Positions 4,842 through 5,668 of a DNA stretch of 5,668 nucleotides are shown in pieces. The translations under genes and the position numbers were made by a program. Within the stretch, counting starts at the first letter, position 1; each line of letters begins with the position of its first letter. The notes under the pieces are model-generated. The model was not told where the DNA came from and searched no databases. It worked only from the letters and a program-made list of their open reading frames with translations. Source of the DNA: an uncultured beta proteobacterium (GTDB taxonomy: Bacteria; Pseudomonadota; Gammaproteobacteria; Burkholderiales; Burkholderiaceae_C); the NCBI GenBank assembly GCA_903944555.1, contig CAJASG010000713.1, forward strand, positions 1-5,668. Direction: 5' to 3'.

Positions 4842-5668
4842 ATGCTGATGAAAACCACCTCCCAGTCTCTGACCGCCCAGTTGGCGGCGCGCTTTGCGCA
4901 GCGCATCCGCGACCGCTTGCTGGGGCCGGGTGCGAGGCTGCCTTCGGTGCGCCTGTGCGCCCAGCAGCAGGGGGTGAGCCCGTCTACGGTGGTGGGCGCG
5001 TACGACCAGTTGTTGGCCCAGGGGCTGATAGAAGCCCGCAAAAACCGGGGATTTTATGTGCGAGAAAGGGCTATAGCGCCCGTGGATAATGCGCAAGCGG
5101 CTCCTAAATTAATAGCAAATGAGGCGTCCGGGGACCAAGCGCCGCCACGCCACCGGGCGCCGCTCAATGCCACGGCGCTGATCCGCGGCATGTTTCACGG
5201 GATCAGCGACAAGCCACAGCCTGGCATGGGGGTGCTGCCGCAGGAGTGGCTGCAAACCACCTTTTTGGCCACCGCCGTGCGGCGCAGTTGCAGTGTGGAG
5301 GCGCTGAACGCTTTTTCACTCCAGTACGGCGAGCCTGCGGGCGACCTGGGGCTGCGCCGCGCCTTGTCCACCAAGCTGGCGGGGCTGGCGGTGCAGGCCG
5401 GTCCCGAGCAAATCATCACCACCATTGGTGCGACCCAAGCCCTGGACGTGGTCAGCCGCACCCTGCTGCGTGCCGGGGACTATGTGATGGTGGAGGAGCC
5501 CGGTTGGGCCATTGAGTTCGCGCGCCTGGAAGCCCTGGGGATGCGCATTTTGCCTGTGCCCCGCCGTGCCGAGGGCCCGGACCTGGAGGTGATGGCCCGT
5601 TACTGCGAGGCGCACCAGCCCAAACTGTTTGTCAGCGTCAGCGTGTTCCACAACCCGACCGGGTTTTG
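4842..5668 (+). CDS. MocR-type transcriptional regulator (GntR wHTH + aminotransferase-like domain), partial at right edge
   Basis: The first 275 residues of a MocR/GabR-type regulator. Residues about 7-76 form a GntR winged helix-turn-helix: LPSVRLCAQQQGVSPSTV (33-50), YDQLLAQGLIEARKNRGFYV (54-73). A linker of about 30 residues (77-107) leads to a fold-type I aminotransferase-like domain, with FSLQYGEPAGDLGLRRAL (158-175), TTIGATQALDVV (193-204), EEPGWAIEFARL (218-229) and HNPTG (270-274). In this family the second domain binds PLP through a lysine, which lies beyond the window here, and senses an amino acid or PLP itself. The gene is divergent from the six-gene operon across 132 bp and is its most likely regulator. 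The linker contains a 31-bp dispersed repeat read as NAQAAPKLIA (83-92). Confidence 0.93.
   Translation, partial: MLMKTTSQSLTAQLAARFAQRIRDRLLGPGARLPSVRLCAQQQGVSPSTVVGAYDQLLAQGLIEARKNRGFYVRERAIAPVDNAQAAPKLIANEASGDQAPPRHRAPLNATALIRGMFHGISDKPQPGMGVLPQEWLQTTFLATAVRRSCSVEALNAFSLQYGEPAGDLGLRRALSTKLAGLAVQAGPEQIITTIGATQALDVVSRTLLRAGDYVMVEEPGWAIEFARLEALGMRILPVPRRAEGPDLEVMARYCEAHQPKLFVSVSVFHNPTGF
5088..5118 (+). repeat. 31-bp dispersed repeat, copy 2
   Basis: This is the second copy of the repeat found at 691-721, on the opposite strand of the window but in the same sense relative to its host gene. It lies in the interdomain linker of the MocR regulator and keeps the frame, encoding NAQAAPKLIA; seven of these ten residues match the copy-1 peptide. 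Its AT-rich run (CCTAAATTAATAGC) stands out from the GC-rich flanks. Unlike copy 1 it has no obvious adjacent hairpin. Confidence 0.72.

Overview
The window is a dense, GC-rich piece of a bacterial chromosome that holds a compact amino-acid gene cluster. Codon use, gene families and a short AT-rich repeat found inside two genes suggest a betaproteobacterium, probably of the Comamonadaceae (Rhodoferax, Polaromonas or Acidovorax type). That placement is an inference from sequence style, not from a marker gene. I see no rRNA, tRNA, CRISPR array, insertion sequence or phage gene.

Layout. Six genes run on the minus strand from 4709 down past the left edge. In order of transcription they are a LysE-type exporter (4071-4709), an EamA/DMT-type transporter (3151-4074), a second LysE-type exporter (2555-3154), a fold-type I PLP aminotransferase (1312-2532), a PhzF-family isomerase/epimerase-like protein (377-1315), and the first 126 codons of a threonine dehydratase-like PLP enzyme (1-380). 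Four of the five junctions are 4-nt stop/start overlaps (ATGA three times, GTGA once). The fifth gap is only 22 nt. This is a strong signature of one translationally coupled operon. A MocR-type regulator (GntR-like DNA-binding domain fused to an aminotransferase-like domain) starts at 4842 on the plus strand and runs off the right edge.

The only real intergenic space is 4710-4841 (132 bp). It is AT-richer than the genes and holds a perfect 11-bp inverted repeat (4744-4754 / 4770-4780), the best candidate for the regulator's operator. No gene-free stretch longer than 300 bases exists.

How the parts may work together (inference): the MocR protein probably senses PLP or a PLP-amino acid adduct and controls the divergent operon. 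The operon pairs three predicted small-molecule exporters with three enzymes that act on amino acids or related small metabolites. That mix suggests an inducible export-plus-catabolism module for an amino acid or amino-acid analogue of unknown identity.

The most unusual sequence feature is a 31-bp repeat present twice, 26 of 31 positions identical. It is read in the same frame and sense inside two unrelated proteins (PhzF-like and MocR), giving the related peptides IAQTAPNLIA and NAQAAPKLIA, each at a place where the protein can tolerate a linker.
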